Assembly (NCBI GenBank): GCA_963921355.3
Contig: OZ001190.1
Location: forward strand, 4,154,001 to 4,218,000
From: CAWUEZ02 sp963921355
GTDB taxonomy: Bacteria > Pseudomonadota > Alphaproteobacteria > Thalassobaculales > Thalassobaculaceae
Direction: 5' to 3'
DNA length: 64,000 nt
Shown: positions 53,485 to 62,407 of the stretch, piece by piece
Layout: every line of letters starts with the position of its first letter
Numbering within the stretch: position 1 is the first letter of the stretch
The notes under the pieces: model-generated
Database searches by the model: none
What the model saw: the letters and a program-made list of their open reading frames with translations, nothing else
Told to the model about the DNA's origin: nothing
Program-made: the position numbers and the translations under genes

Positions 53485-55311
53485 TCAGTGTCCACCGTGA
53501 GCCTTAACAATCGAAGCACAGATGGACAACCCAACCCCCGACCCATCGGTCTTGGTGGATGTGAACGCGGTCAGGATCTCGGCCTTCTTGTCGTCGGGAA
53601 TGCCGGGGCCGCTGTCTTCCACGGTAAATCCGACCATGCCGTCCACGCCGAACGTCGACACCCGTAAGGTGCCCCTGCCCTGATCCGCCATCGCCTGGAG
53701 CGCATTGCGCGCGAGATTGAGGGCGACCAGCTGCATCTGGATGTCGTCGATGTCCACGGCCGGCAGATCCTCGGCCAGGGATCGCTCCACCACGATCCTC
53801 GATGACAGGTGGGCCAGCACAACCTGCAGTCCGGCCCCGACCACCTCGTTCAGCGACCGCGTCTCCGTTGCGATCTTCCCCTTCACGAACAGCGACCTCA
53901 GTCGCGACGTGATATCGGCGGCCCTTTCGATCTGGCCGACCGCCTTCTTCATCATCTCGCCGATGGGCCCGGCGCCCGACGGCCCTTCCGCCATCATTTC
54001 GGCGGCGTGGGCGTAGTTCATGGCCGCCGCCAGCGGTTGATTCAGTTCGTGCGCGATCGCGGAGGAAAGCTCGCCCATCGAGTTCAACCGCGACACATTC
54101 TCCAGGGTGGTCGAGAGGGACCTGAGGCGGTTGTCACGCTGCTCCAGTTCCTGCTCCGCCCTGACCTCCGCCGACACATCGATGATCAGCGTGTTCCAGA
54201 TCGTGGTTCCGTCCTCGAGACGACGGGGCTGGCCGCGGCCTTCCAGCCACTTCTCGACCCCGCTCGGCGTCGTGATCCGCCAGCGATGCACCCAGTTGGT
54301 CAGAGTCTGGGCCGACGCCATGACCGAAGCTTGCATGTCCGGCAGGTCGTCCGGATTGACCATGCCCCACAGCAGGGTCGGATCGTTCTGCAGGCTGCCC
54401 GCGTCAATCTCCCAGAGGGCGAGGCATCCGTCGCTCATGTATTCGATCGCGTCCGACCCGTCGGCAAAGATCGCATAGCGGAAAACCGCACCCGGAATGT
54501 TCGCCGTCAGATCGGAGAACAGCTGATTGGCCTCCGCGACCTCGCGTTCACGGGTCCGGATCGGCGTGACATCGGTGATCACGGTCTGCCAGGTCGTCCC
54601 ACCGTCGGCGACTGGCTTCGGGACGCCGAACCCCTGCAGCCGCTTGTGTTCGCCGCTCGGGGTGGTCACCCGGTATTCGGCGATCCAGGGGATCTGACGA
54701 TTGGCGGATTCCGCCACACTCGCTCTGATCCGCTCGAGGTCCTCGGAGTCGACCGTGTCCCAGACCACCGACAGGTTGTTGATGATTGCGGCATCGCTGA
54801 CGCCCCAGAGCGCACCGCATCCAGGGCTCAGGTCCTCTATCCGGTCGGTCCCGTCAGGCAGGACGGTATACGTGAAGTAACCGACCTCGGCGTGACTGAC
54901 CTGATCCAACGCGGCGGTTGTTCCATCGCCCCGGAGGATTGTCGCGGCGATCGGATCGCCGACCGGGCGCATGGAACCGTGCAGGACCCCAGCCCCGTTC
55001 CCCTGGACGGAGCCGATGGATCGATCGTAGACCAGGGTGTAGTCGCCGTTCTGACGACGCAGCCGGTGGCTGGTCTCGAAATGCCCGTGCCGTCTGGCGA
55101 ACTCCAATGCCGCAGTGAACCGGCTGCGATCATCCGAATGGATCACGTCGACCAGATCCTCAATGCGCAGCGGCGTTTCAGGCCCGGCGTCGAGGCCGAC
55201 CCAGTCCGCCCAGGCAGCGCTCGGCGTGAACTCAGACGTCTCGAGATCGAGCGCCCAGGGAAACTCGCCCATGCGCGCCAGGACCGCTTCCGGCGACAGC
55301 ACGGTCGTCAT
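53485..55311 (-). CDS. FixL-like multi-PAS sensor histidine kinase, truncated by in-frame TGA
   Basis: 608 aa as read, with start ATG 55311 (an upstream ATG at 55449 is possible). There are two or three PAS-type modules, recognisable from repeated segments such as YRVTTPSGEHKRL and WRITTPSGVEKWLEG. HisKA His421 lies in AIAHELNQPLAAAMNYA, as in FixL. HATPase boxes follow: NLARNAL, DSGPGIP and GSGVGLSICASIVKAHGGH. No membrane helix is seen, so it is cytosolic. The TGA at 53485 removes the final strand; the frame resumes TVEDSDLGGARMVALLPEAV and ends at 53419, overlapping the FixJ ATG. Kinase function may be impaired. Confidence 0.88.
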   Translation of the reverse strand: MTTVLSPEAVLARMGEFPWALDLETSEFTPSAAWADWVGLDAGPETPLRIEDLVDVIHSDDRSRFTAALEFARRHGHFETSHRLRRQNGDYTLVYDRSIGSVQGNGAGVLHGSMRPVGDPIAATILRGDGTTAALDQVSHAEVGYFTYTVLPDGTDRIEDLSPGCGALWGVSDAAIINNLSVVWDTVDSEDLERIRASVAESANRQIPWIAEYRVTTPSGEHKRLQGFGVPKPVADGGTTWQTVITDVTPIRTREREVAEANQLFSDLTANIPGAVFRYAIFADGSDAIEYMSDGCLALWEIDAGSLQNDPTLLWGMVNPDDLPDMQASVMASAQTLTNWVHRWRITTPSGVEKWLEGRGQPRRLEDGTTIWNTLIIDVSAEVRAEQELEQRDNRLRSLSTTLENVSRLNSMGELSSAIAHELNQPLAAAMNYAHAAEMMAEGPSGAGPIGEMMKKAVGQIERAADITSRLRSLFVKGKIATETRSLNEVVGAGLQVVLAHLSSRIVVERSLAEDLPAVDIDDIQMQLVALNLARNALQAMADQGRGTLRVSTFGVDGMVGFTVEDSGPGIPDDKKAEILTAFTSTKTDGSGVGLSICASIVKAHGGH

Positions 55312-55505
55312 GTGAACAGATTCCAATAGCGCAAGGTCTCTCCCTCCCCGAACCGGCACCCGGGAATTCGATAGTTCTCGAATAGCGGGAGCAGATTTGA
55401 CAGGTGGATCTAGAGCATAGTTGCTTAAAAAATCGTTTAACTTGTGCACAAATCAACGTCAGACCCGCACGATATTCAACCAATCGATGGCAGCGGAGAC
55501 CAGGT

Positions 55506-56567
55506 ATGGGGCGGAGGACCAACCGGCGAGCACCTCGAACCCGGTGGCGCATCTCGTCCATCGGGGCTCGGTCTGGCGCTCTCCTGGTCCTGATGCTGCT
55601 GCTCGTCGACGCGTCTCCGTCACTGGCTGCCGGCGCGCCGAGCCAGTTCGTGCCCGGCGGTCAGACCGAGCGGGTTCTGGGCGACCCGGCCAACGACATC
55701 CTGATCATCTTCACCCATGGGTCCGGCGGAAACACCCGGATCGATCATTGCGATCCGCCCGGCGGTTCCATGACCGGCGCCTTCGGCGTCCCCGAAGTCC
55801 TGCGCGAACTGACGGCGGATGATCCGAAGGTCCGGGTGTGGGCGTTCTGCCATCGCGACCACGGCCGGCCCGGCAGCGAAGACGTCGAGGCGACGCGCAC
55901 CGCGCCCTGCGGCAACCGCGACATGCGCGAGACCCATATCAAGGTCTGCCTCAGGGCGATGGCGATTGAGGCTGAGATCGGGGATTTCATGAGGCTCAAT
56001 CCGGGCCTGACCTCGGACCGCATCTTTCTGGCCGGCACCTCCGCCGGCGGCTGGGCGTCGCTTCTGGTCTCCCTTTGGGACAGCGAGCGGCAAGCCCGTG
56101 GCAAGGCGCGGCTGGCCAATGGCGCCATCGCTTTTGCACCCGCGTTCAACGGCAAGCGGGTGGATCGCTGGGACTGGGGCCCGTTCCATTCCTGGCAACG
56201 GATCCGCGAGACCCATCGCGCGGCCCTCATGGGGCCGGGCCCGACCGTCGACGCCCTTGTCTTCTCCTTTGAATGCGATGCCTACGAAACCCCCGACGAC
56301 CACGCCGGCTTCCAGGAACGGCCCGGCGTACAGTTGATCTGTGCGCCTCCCGAGGGAAAGAGCTGCGGCGGCGGCGCAATCGCCCACAGTTGCAACCGCC
56401 GCGATTGGTTCGCCAGTGCCTACAAGGGCGACATCACGCGGTTCATGCGACAGCGTCTCGGCCTGCCGGTCCAACCCCCGCGCGCCAACTCCTGCCCCGC
56501 GCCCGCGCCGATCCGGACCGCATCCTCAGCCTGGTTCGTGGAAGGCAGCCGGATCAGGGACAAATGA
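55506..56567 (+). CDS. Exported alpha/beta-hydrolase-like protein, Cys-rich
   Basis: A 353-aa protein with a signal peptide: basic MGRRTNRRAPRTRWR, then GALLVLMLLLVDASPSLAAG. Mature part has a serine nucleophile elbow FLAGTSAGGWASLLVSLWDS and an IIFTHGSGGNTR oxyanion-type loop. It holds about ten Cys (HCDPPGG, FCHRDHG, PCGNRD, ECDAY, ICAPPEG, SCGGG), suggesting disulfides and a periplasmic location. Probable esterase or depolymerase-like enzyme; substrate unknown. Divergent from the kinase cluster; GGAGACCAGGT precedes the ATG. Confidence 0.7.
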   Translation: MGRRTNRRAPRTRWRISSIGARSGALLVLMLLLVDASPSLAAGAPSQFVPGGQTERVLGDPANDILIIFTHGSGGNTRIDHCDPPGGSMTGAFGVPEVLRELTADDPKVRVWAFCHRDHGRPGSEDVEATRTAPCGNRDMRETHIKVCLRAMAIEAEIGDFMRLNPGLTSDRIFLAGTSAGGWASLLVSLWDSERQARGKARLANGAIAFAPAFNGKRVDRWDWGPFHSWQRIRETHRAALMGPGPTVDALVFSFECDAYETPDDHAGFQERPGVQLICAPPEGKSCGGGAIAHSCNRRDWFASAYKGDITRFMRQRLGLPVQPPRANSCPAPAPIRTASSAWFVEGSRIRDK

Positions 56568-56600
56568 TCCAGTCATCCGGCCTCGGGCGGAGAGACGTGG

Positions 56601-58259
56601 CTAAGCCGCCTGCCTCTGGCGGCAGTAGCAGGACGCGTGCACCGCGACCTCGGCCCGCGCCAGCGCCAGATCGAGCTGCTGCTTGATCAGCAGCGCCTCC
56701 ACCGTCTCGCCGCGCCGGGTCAGGCACTCGTGCAGGCCGTGCAGACTCCACAGGTTGTTCGGATGGTGGCAGGCGCGGCTCAGGGTCCGGTCGAGGCCGA
56801 GATCGGCCCGATAGACCTGCTCCGCCTCTTCGTAGTGGCCCTGTTCCATGAGCAGCGCGCCGAGCGCGTGACGGGTCGGCTGCATCCAGCCCCAGGGCTC
56901 GTCATAAGGCAGCGCGTCATCGAGGGTGACGGAGCGGCGCAGATGATCGAAAGCCAGATCGTAGTTGCCCCGCCGGTACTCCAGCTCGCCGTTCATCATC
57001 GCCTCGGCGATCTCCAGCAGGTCGATGACGGTGTTGTTGTGAACGCGCCGGGACTTCGGCACGCGCCCCTTGGCTTCGAGAAAGGCATCGCGGGTGGTCT
57101 CCGCCGTCGCCACATTGCCCATGGCCGAATAGGCGACCGTCTTGGCGTACAGCATCATGGCGGTGGTGGCGCAGTACAGCTCCCGGTCCTCGGGCAGCGG
57201 CTGGTCGACGATCTCCTGCCATTTGCCGAAGCGCACCAGAACGTGCTGCTTCATCGCGAGATACCCCTCGATGAAATCCCCCATCGGCGGCGACGGGACC
57301 CGCAACAGATCCTCCGGCGTGGTGTCGATCAGCTCCTGGGCCGCCTCGATCGCCGGCGTGAACTGGCCGAGGAACATCGCCCCGTAGATCGCGAAGTGGT
57401 GGTTGTGGATGCGATACATCGAGTAGACGTTCAGCGCCCCTTCCTTCGCCAGGTACCGCCGGTCGGCCTCGATGGCCTTCTGATTGTAGACGACGACGTC
57501 GCGGTAATTGCCGCAGAGCACATCGATATGGGTCGGCATGTGGGTCAGGTGCCCGCCATCGGGCATGATAGTGCGCAGCCGGTCGCCGGCGCGCAGCGCC
57601 TTTTCGGGGAACGGGGACATCTCCATCAGGTGGACGTAGAGGTGCAGCAGGCCGGGATGATCCCAGCTCTCGGGAAAGTCCCGGAACGCATCCTCGAGCA
57701 CCGCGCGCGCCTCGACCGTCCCCGCCCCCTCTGCCACGCCGCCGGTCTTCAGGTCCCACATCTTCCAGGGGGTTTCGTTCATGATCGACTCGACGAACAC
57801 CGCGCGGACCTCGAGGTCCGTCGGGTGGGCGGCCAGCACGTCGCGCATCGCGTCGGTGTAGGCCCGGTTCCACGGCATCAGGTCCTCGAGCTCGGTCTCC
57901 CGCTCCGGATAGCGGGCCCGCAGCGCTTCAATCAGGGCCCGCTCAACCGGGCTGACGCCGTCGAGCTTGGCGAGCGCGACCTGCATCGCGTCGTAGGCGC
58001 TGGCCAGCGCCTTGGCGCGGCCCTTGGGGTCATAGAGGTGCCACGGCAGGTTGTAGTTCGGCCCGGCGGCATACGCGACGCCCCAGTGCGCCATCGCGCA
58101 ATCCGGATCGGCGTCGATCGCCTTCTTGAAGCAGGCGATCGCCTCGCCGTGATTGTAGCCATAGGTCCAGTTCAGGCCCCGATCGAACCAGGTCTGGGCA
58201 CCATCCGACGTCGTGGTAACCGGACGCGAGAAAGGTCCGAGGTCGAAGTAGTCGGACAT
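56601..58259 (-). CDS. Tetratricopeptide-repeat protein, 552 aa
   Basis: A soluble, helical protein with TPR-like units, clearest at GEAIACFKKAIDADPDCAMA (about residue 38) and YEEAEQVYRADLGLD near the C-terminus. No signal peptide or enzyme domain. His- and Trp-rich motifs appear in the middle (HLTHMPTHIDVLCGNY, RIHNHHFAIY), typical of a conserved bacterial family of unknown function. Single gene. The following 313 bp to the PstS-like gene's first ATG is largely non-coding. Confidence 0.8.
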   Translation of the reverse strand: MSDYFDLGPFSRPVTTTSDGAQTWFDRGLNWTYGYNHGEAIACFKKAIDADPDCAMAHWGVAYAAGPNYNLPWHLYDPKGRAKALASAYDAMQVALAKLDGVSPVERALIEALRARYPERETELEDLMPWNRAYTDAMRDVLAAHPTDLEVRAVFVESIMNETPWKMWDLKTGGVAEGAGTVEARAVLEDAFRDFPESWDHPGLLHLYVHLMEMSPFPEKALRAGDRLRTIMPDGGHLTHMPTHIDVLCGNYRDVVVYNQKAIEADRRYLAKEGALNVYSMYRIHNHHFAIYGAMFLGQFTPAIEAAQELIDTTPEDLLRVPSPPMGDFIEGYLAMKQHVLVRFGKWQEIVDQPLPEDRELYCATTAMMLYAKTVAYSAMGNVATAETTRDAFLEAKGRVPKSRRVHNNTVIDLLEIAEAMMNGELEYRRGNYDLAFDHLRRSVTLDDALPYDEPWGWMQPTRHALGALLMEQGHYEEAEQVYRADLGLDRTLSRACHHPNNLWSLHGLHECLTRRGETVEALLIKQQLDLALARAEVAVHASCYCRQRQAA

Positions 58260-58520
58260 GGCATGCCTCCCCAGGCTTGCTGTTTCCCGGTGAGGCTACG
58301 GAGAATTCCACGACTGTTGCAATGGTGAGCTCAGAACCGGGGCATGACGACTCTCAATGGCTGTCCGCAGACAGCCCCGAGATCGTTCCGCGATCGATGT
58401 TCAATCGAATCTGAGATACCGTTTATCTATCTTTGTTGACGGTCGGTTGTGGGGATTGATCGTGCGTGGAGTTTAGAGGCGATCCGACTCACAGGCGAGG
58501 CGTGCGGCGTCCCAGCGCAC
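58260..58520. other. Intergenic spacer upstream of the PstS-like gene
   Basis: Divergent region with relatively AT-rich sequence around 58380-58440. I see no clear -35/-10 pair, repeat or small gene. Promoters for the TPR gene and the sensory cassette must lie here. Confidence 0.4.
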
Positions 58521-58572
58521 CTATGCTCTCGCGAAGAGGACCATATCGGCCATCTGCCTCGTCCTCGGCTCG

Positions 58573-59349
58573 ATGCTCACGACGGTAGCGTCGAGTTCCG
58601 CCCTTGAGCAGATATCGATCCCGGGAACCGGGGCCAGCCAGGTCCTGTTGAGGGCAATCGCGGAGCACTTCAACGCACAGAACGCTGACGTCTTCGTCAG
58701 AATTCCCGATTCCAGCGGGTCAACCGGTGGCATCAAATCGGTGCTTGGCGACAACGCCGTGCTGGGACGCGTGAGCAGGCTGCTTTCGCCGCAGGAGCGC
58801 GAGGCAGGGCTGGTCTATGTCGAGTTCGCCCGCTCCCCCGTCGTTTTCGTCACCCATCCCACGGTATTCGGGGTCGACTCCCTGTCGATCGAGGACATTC
58901 GGTCGATCTACTCAGGCGAGATCCGACGTTGGAGTGCCCTCGGGGGGCCGGAGCGGAAGATCTACCCGATCTCACGGGAGAGCGGATCAATCCACGGGGC
59001 GGTGCTCTCTCTGATCCCTGATTTCGACCTCGCGACAGCGGCCCCCATCAAGAGGGTGTTCAGCGTTCTCGAGCTCGTGGACCTTGTCGAGGAGTTTCCG
59101 TACACGATCGGGTTCTCATCACTGAGCGCTGTGCAGAGGCGATCGGTGAACGTTATGAAATTCAATGGGATCGACCCCAGTGAAGAGGAGATCGTCTCCG
59201 GGCGATATCCGCTGGTTATCCCATTCGCCATCATCCACAGAGACGGCCCCCTGTCAGACGGTGCGAAGCGGTTCGTCTCCTACCTCAACGGCCCTGCCGC
59301 ACATGACATCATGCGGTCGCAGGGAGCCGTGCCGATCAGCAGACCATGA
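58573..59349 (+). CDS. PstS-like periplasmic binding protein (start uncertain)
   Basis: 258 aa from the first usable ATG. It resembles PBP-like_2/PstS phosphate-type binding proteins: IPGTGASQVLLRAIAEHF, IPDSSGSTGGIKSVLGDNA, SIEDIRSIYSGEIRRWSALG and ISRESGS. The frame stays open upstream and would encode a signal peptide (KRTISAICLVLGSMLTTVASSSA), but no ATG, GTG or TTG opens it. An ATG at 58523 is one frame off, so a 1-nt deletion near 58530 is likely. The stop overlaps the histidine kinase ATG (ATGA), so it is probably its ligand-sensing partner rather than a transporter part. Confidence 0.75.
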   Translation: MLTTVASSSALEQISIPGTGASQVLLRAIAEHFNAQNADVFVRIPDSSGSTGGIKSVLGDNAVLGRVSRLLSPQEREAGLVYVEFARSPVVFVTHPTVFGVDSLSIEDIRSIYSGEIRRWSALGGPERKIYPISRESGSIHGAVLSLIPDFDLATAAPIKRVFSVLELVDLVEEFPYTIGFSSLSAVQRRSVNVMKFNGIDPSEEEIVSGRYPLVIPFAIIHRDGPLSDGAKRFVSYLNGPAAHDIMRSQGAVPISRP

Positions 59350-61091
59350 ACCGGGAGCAATTCCCGTTTCCGATCCTGTGGAAAGTGATTCTGGGTGTCT
59401 CGGGAATCGTTGTCGTCACGGGCGCCTTGATCATGTTGGCGGTGATCTCCCAGATGCGGCCCGTGCTGGTCGAGATCGAAAAAGAGCACCTTCTGGTCGA
59501 AGCGAAGGCACTCGGGGACGGTCTGCAGCTCTCGTCGACGGTCGTCGAGCAGCTGATCAAGGACGTGACCACCAGCACCCACTTCCTGGACTATTCGGAA
59601 CAACGAGAAGAACGCGACCTGAGCTCCCTGTTCTTGCGCCACGAGGAGACATTCCGACGCGCCGCTTTTGTGACGTCGGATTTTCAGGAGACTCTCGCCT
59701 ACGCCTTCGGTCGGGAGGTCGAAGGTGTCGATCGCGCCGACGACGAGGTCGTTCTGGACGCGGCCTGGATCCCCAATCAGGTCGTGAGGGGGGAAGTCCC
59801 GCTCGAGACAGACGGCGACCGCTATATCGCTGCGGCCATGGCCCATATGAGCTTCTTCGACGAATTCATCGGGGTGGGCTATTTCTGGATCCCGTTTGAG
59901 ACGCTTGTGCAACCCGACCGATTGGTTCTCGAAGACCAGCGGTTTCACCATGTCTTGGTGGCATCAGATGGATCGGTTCTCGAGGCATCCGGTTGTCCGG
60001 GTTCCGGAGCAATGCCGCAGCTGCCAGACGAGACGGTCCGGGTTATCCAGGCACTCTCAGCCACCGAAACCGACCCTGCCCTCAGCGATCTATCGATTTG
60101 CGGCGTGACGGCGATCGCGGCCTTGACCGTTCTGCCAGCATTCAACTGGTTCAGTGTTGTCTATGTCACCGAGGCCGACCTGTTTCAGCCGATAGATGAC
60201 CTTGTCCTCAGTCTTGCCGTGATCCTGCTGGCGGTGCTGCTGGCGGCGGTCGCCGCCTCCTGGCTGCTGGTCCGCCACAATCTGCGGCCCATTCACGACC
60301 TGACCGCCGCGTCGAACGCGCTGGCGACGGGCAGGTACCCAGATCCGATCCACGTTTCGACCAGCGACGAGTTTGGCGAACTCGCGACCGCCTTCAACGA
60401 AATGACCAACAAACTCCACACTAGCCAGGCCAATCTCAGCGAGGCGGTCGAACGAGCAGAGAACGCCAACCGCGCCAAATCGGAGTTCCTGGCGACGATG
60501 AGCCACGAATTGCGGACACCGCTGAACGCCATTCTCGGCTTCAGCGAGATGCTGAGCACCCAGGCGTTCGGTCCGCTCGGATCGAAACGCTACGAGGAGT
60601 ACTCGATCGATATCCATTCCAGCGGTCGCCACCTGCTCTCGTTGGTCGACGACGTTCTCGACATCACGCGCATCGAAACCGGCAAGCATGAACTCACAAA
60701 GTCACGCATAGCCCTGGAGCAGGTACTGGCCAACTGCCTGATGACGTTCGAGAAGGAGTCGGAGGACCGCGATGTGCGTATCTCCGCGGCCTGCCCGCGG
60801 GGCCTCCCCATGCTGCTGGCAGACGAACGGGCGATCATGCAGATCATCCAGAACCTGTTGGCGAACGCGATGAAGTTCACCGAGGCCGGGGGGCGCATCG
60901 ACGTCTCGGTCGAAGCCGGAGAAGACCACCAGACCATCCATGTCGAAGACGACGGGATCGGGATGGACGAAACGGATATCGCCAAGGTCACGGAACCGTT
61001 TCTTCAGCTGGACTCCAACCCCTACGTGGCGACCGCCGGTATGGGCCTGGGTCTGGCCATCGTCAAATCCCTGACCGAGGCCCACGCTTGA
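59346..61091 (+). CDS. Membrane sensor histidine kinase, truncated by in-frame TGA
   Basis: 581 aa as read. Membrane helices at about 12-34 and 283-305 flank a periplasmic sensor domain of about 250 residues. Then come a HAMP (LRPIHDLTAASNALATGRYP), HisKA with His387 (MSHELRTPLNAILGFSEML) and HATPase boxes LLANAMKF, DDGIGMD and AGMGLGLAIVKSLTEAHA. Instead of the usual HGG the sequence is CAC GCT TGA; the same frame continues as a normal C-terminus to TAG at 61152. The loss of the last strand may weaken ATP binding. Overlaps the binding-protein stop by 4 nt; no response regulator is nearby. Confidence 0.88.
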   Translation: MNREQFPFPILWKVILGVSGIVVVTGALIMLAVISQMRPVLVEIEKEHLLVEAKALGDGLQLSSTVVEQLIKDVTTSTHFLDYSEQREERDLSSLFLRHEETFRRAAFVTSDFQETLAYAFGREVEGVDRADDEVVLDAAWIPNQVVRGEVPLETDGDRYIAAAMAHMSFFDEFIGVGYFWIPFETLVQPDRLVLEDQRFHHVLVASDGSVLEASGCPGSGAMPQLPDETVRVIQALSATETDPALSDLSICGVTAIAALTVLPAFNWFSVVYVTEADLFQPIDDLVLSLAVILLAVLLAAVAASWLLVRHNLRPIHDLTAASNALATGRYPDPIHVSTSDEFGELATAFNEMTNKLHTSQANLSEAVERAENANRAKSEFLATMSHELRTPLNAILGFSEMLSTQAFGPLGSKRYEEYSIDIHSSGRHLLSLVDDVLDITRIETGKHELTKSRIALEQVLANCLMTFEKESEDRDVRISAACPRGLPMLLADERAIMQIIQNLLANAMKFTEAGGRIDVSVEAGEDHQTIHVEDDGIGMDETDIAKVTEPFLQLDSNPYVATAGMGLGLAIVKSLTEAHA

Positions 61092-61154
61092 ACGCTCCAC
61101 ATAGAGAGCAAGAAGGGTGTCGGAACCAGGGTCTCAGTGATATTGCCAGCCTAG
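61092..61154 (+). other. In-frame remnant of the second kinase C-terminus
   Basis: Directly after the TGA (61089-61091) the frame reads TLHIESKKGVGTRVSVILPA and stops at TAG 61152-61154. This is a typical HATPase end (GxGTxVSVxLP), so translation was once continuous. Confidence 0.85.
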
Positions 61155-61182
61155 GCGACAAGCGTCTGCGCGGAGCGTTCAA

Positions 61183-62373
61183 TCATAGTCTCGTCCACGC
61201 GCCCCCATCCGTATGCGAGCGCACCGTCGCCTCGATGAAGCGGACGCCGACGGCACCCTGCTCGACGGTCGGATAACCGAGCCAGTCCGACGGAACATCG
61301 ATGCCGTCATGACGGGCCGCGACGGCGAGCGCGAACTCGGTGTACAGGTTCGCCCAGGCCTCGATCAGGCCTTCGGGAAAGCCGCGGCCCGTTCGGACCA
61401 GCCGCTCGACGCCCGGCGACACACCGTGGCCATGCCCACGGCTGAGGATGCGGTCCGGTTCCCCGAACCGGCTGTGCTTCAGCCGCTCGGCATTCTCCAT
61501 ATCCCATTCCACCCCGCCCTCGCTGCCGAACACGCGCAGGCGAAGGCCGCCGCGGTTGCCGGGTGCCAGCCGGGTCGCCATCAGCGTTCCGGGCACTCCG
61601 CCGGCAAAGCGCGTCATCATGAAGACCGTGTCCTCGAGCGGCTTCGGCGCGCCGCAGACGTGCATTTCCGCGCGCAATTCCGTCATGTCGAGACCGGAGA
61701 CGAAGAACGCCAGATGGGCGGCATGGGTGGCGATATCACCGGTGCAGCTGGTCGCCCCGGACTTCGCGGGATCAAGCCGCCATTTGACATGCTCCGCCTC
61801 TGCGACCTCGGCCGGGACCATCCAGTCCTGCAGAAACTCTGCATGGATCTGGTTGATCTCGCCGATGCCGCCGGCGCGAACGATCTCGCGGGCCTGGCGG
61901 ATCATCGGGAAGCAGGACATCGCGTAGCCGACGCCGAACACCCGCCCCGACCGCTGGGCAAGGGCGACGAGCTCCTCCGCCTCGGCGGCGATATTGGTCA
62001 AAGGCTTGTCACAGAGGACATCGATGCCGGCCGCCAGAAACGCCTTGGCGGCGGCAAAGTGGACGTGGTTGGGCGTCGTGATCATGACCGCGTCGACCCC
62101 GTCGGCCCGCGCGGCCTCGGCCGCGGCCATCTCCTCAAACGAGGCGAAGCATCGGTCTGACCCGAGCCGCCAATCGGCACCTCTGTCCTTCGCTTTCTTG
62201 GGATCGGAAGAAAGGGCGCCGGCGACGACCTCCCAGCGGTCGGTCAGGCGCGCCGCCATGGCCTGGGTGGCCGAGATGCGCCCGCCGCCGACGATGCCCA
62301 AGCGCAGCCGCCGTGAGAGCCGGGGAAACGGGCCGTCGAAATCGACGGACGGGGGCAGCAGGCGTTCGGTCAT
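61183..62373 (-). CDS. Gfo/Idh/MocA family oxidoreductase
   Basis: A 396-aa dehydrogenase: GIVGGGRISATQAMAAR, ITTPNHVHFAAAKAFL, CDKPLTN, and TGDIATHAAHLAFFVSG with the family His. It is a paralogue of the gene at 34389-35546 (same GDI-THA region, same DPA-SGA segment). First ATG at 62373 used. Part of a minus-strand run with the unknown gene and another dehydrogenase; it ends at 61183, just beyond the remnant of the kinase. Confidence 0.9.
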   Translation of the reverse strand: MTERLLPPSVDFDGPFPRLSRRLRLGIVGGGRISATQAMAARLTDRWEVVAGALSSDPKKAKDRGADWRLGSDRCFASFEEMAAAEAARADGVDAVMITTPNHVHFAAAKAFLAAGIDVLCDKPLTNIAAEAEELVALAQRSGRVFGVGYAMSCFPMIRQAREIVRAGGIGEINQIHAEFLQDWMVPAEVAEAEHVKWRLDPAKSGATSCTGDIATHAAHLAFFVSGLDMTELRAEMHVCGAPKPLEDTVFMMTRFAGGVPGTLMATRLAPGNRGGLRLRVFGSEGGVEWDMENAERLKHSRFGEPDRILSRGHGHGVSPGVERLVRTGRGFPEGLIEAWANLYTEFALAVAARHDGIDVPSDWLGYPTVEQGAVGVRFIEATVRSHTDGGAWTRL

Positions 62374-62407
62374 CGCAGGTGTCCTCGCTCGGGGTCCTCA
62401 CTCGGCC

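Noticed and set aside
53419..61154. UGA reassigned to Trp in this organism, explaining both kinases
   Set aside because: Many genes here end with TGA in normal positions, including ATGA overlaps (21329, 31848, 41405, 59346), so UGA is a working stop codon.
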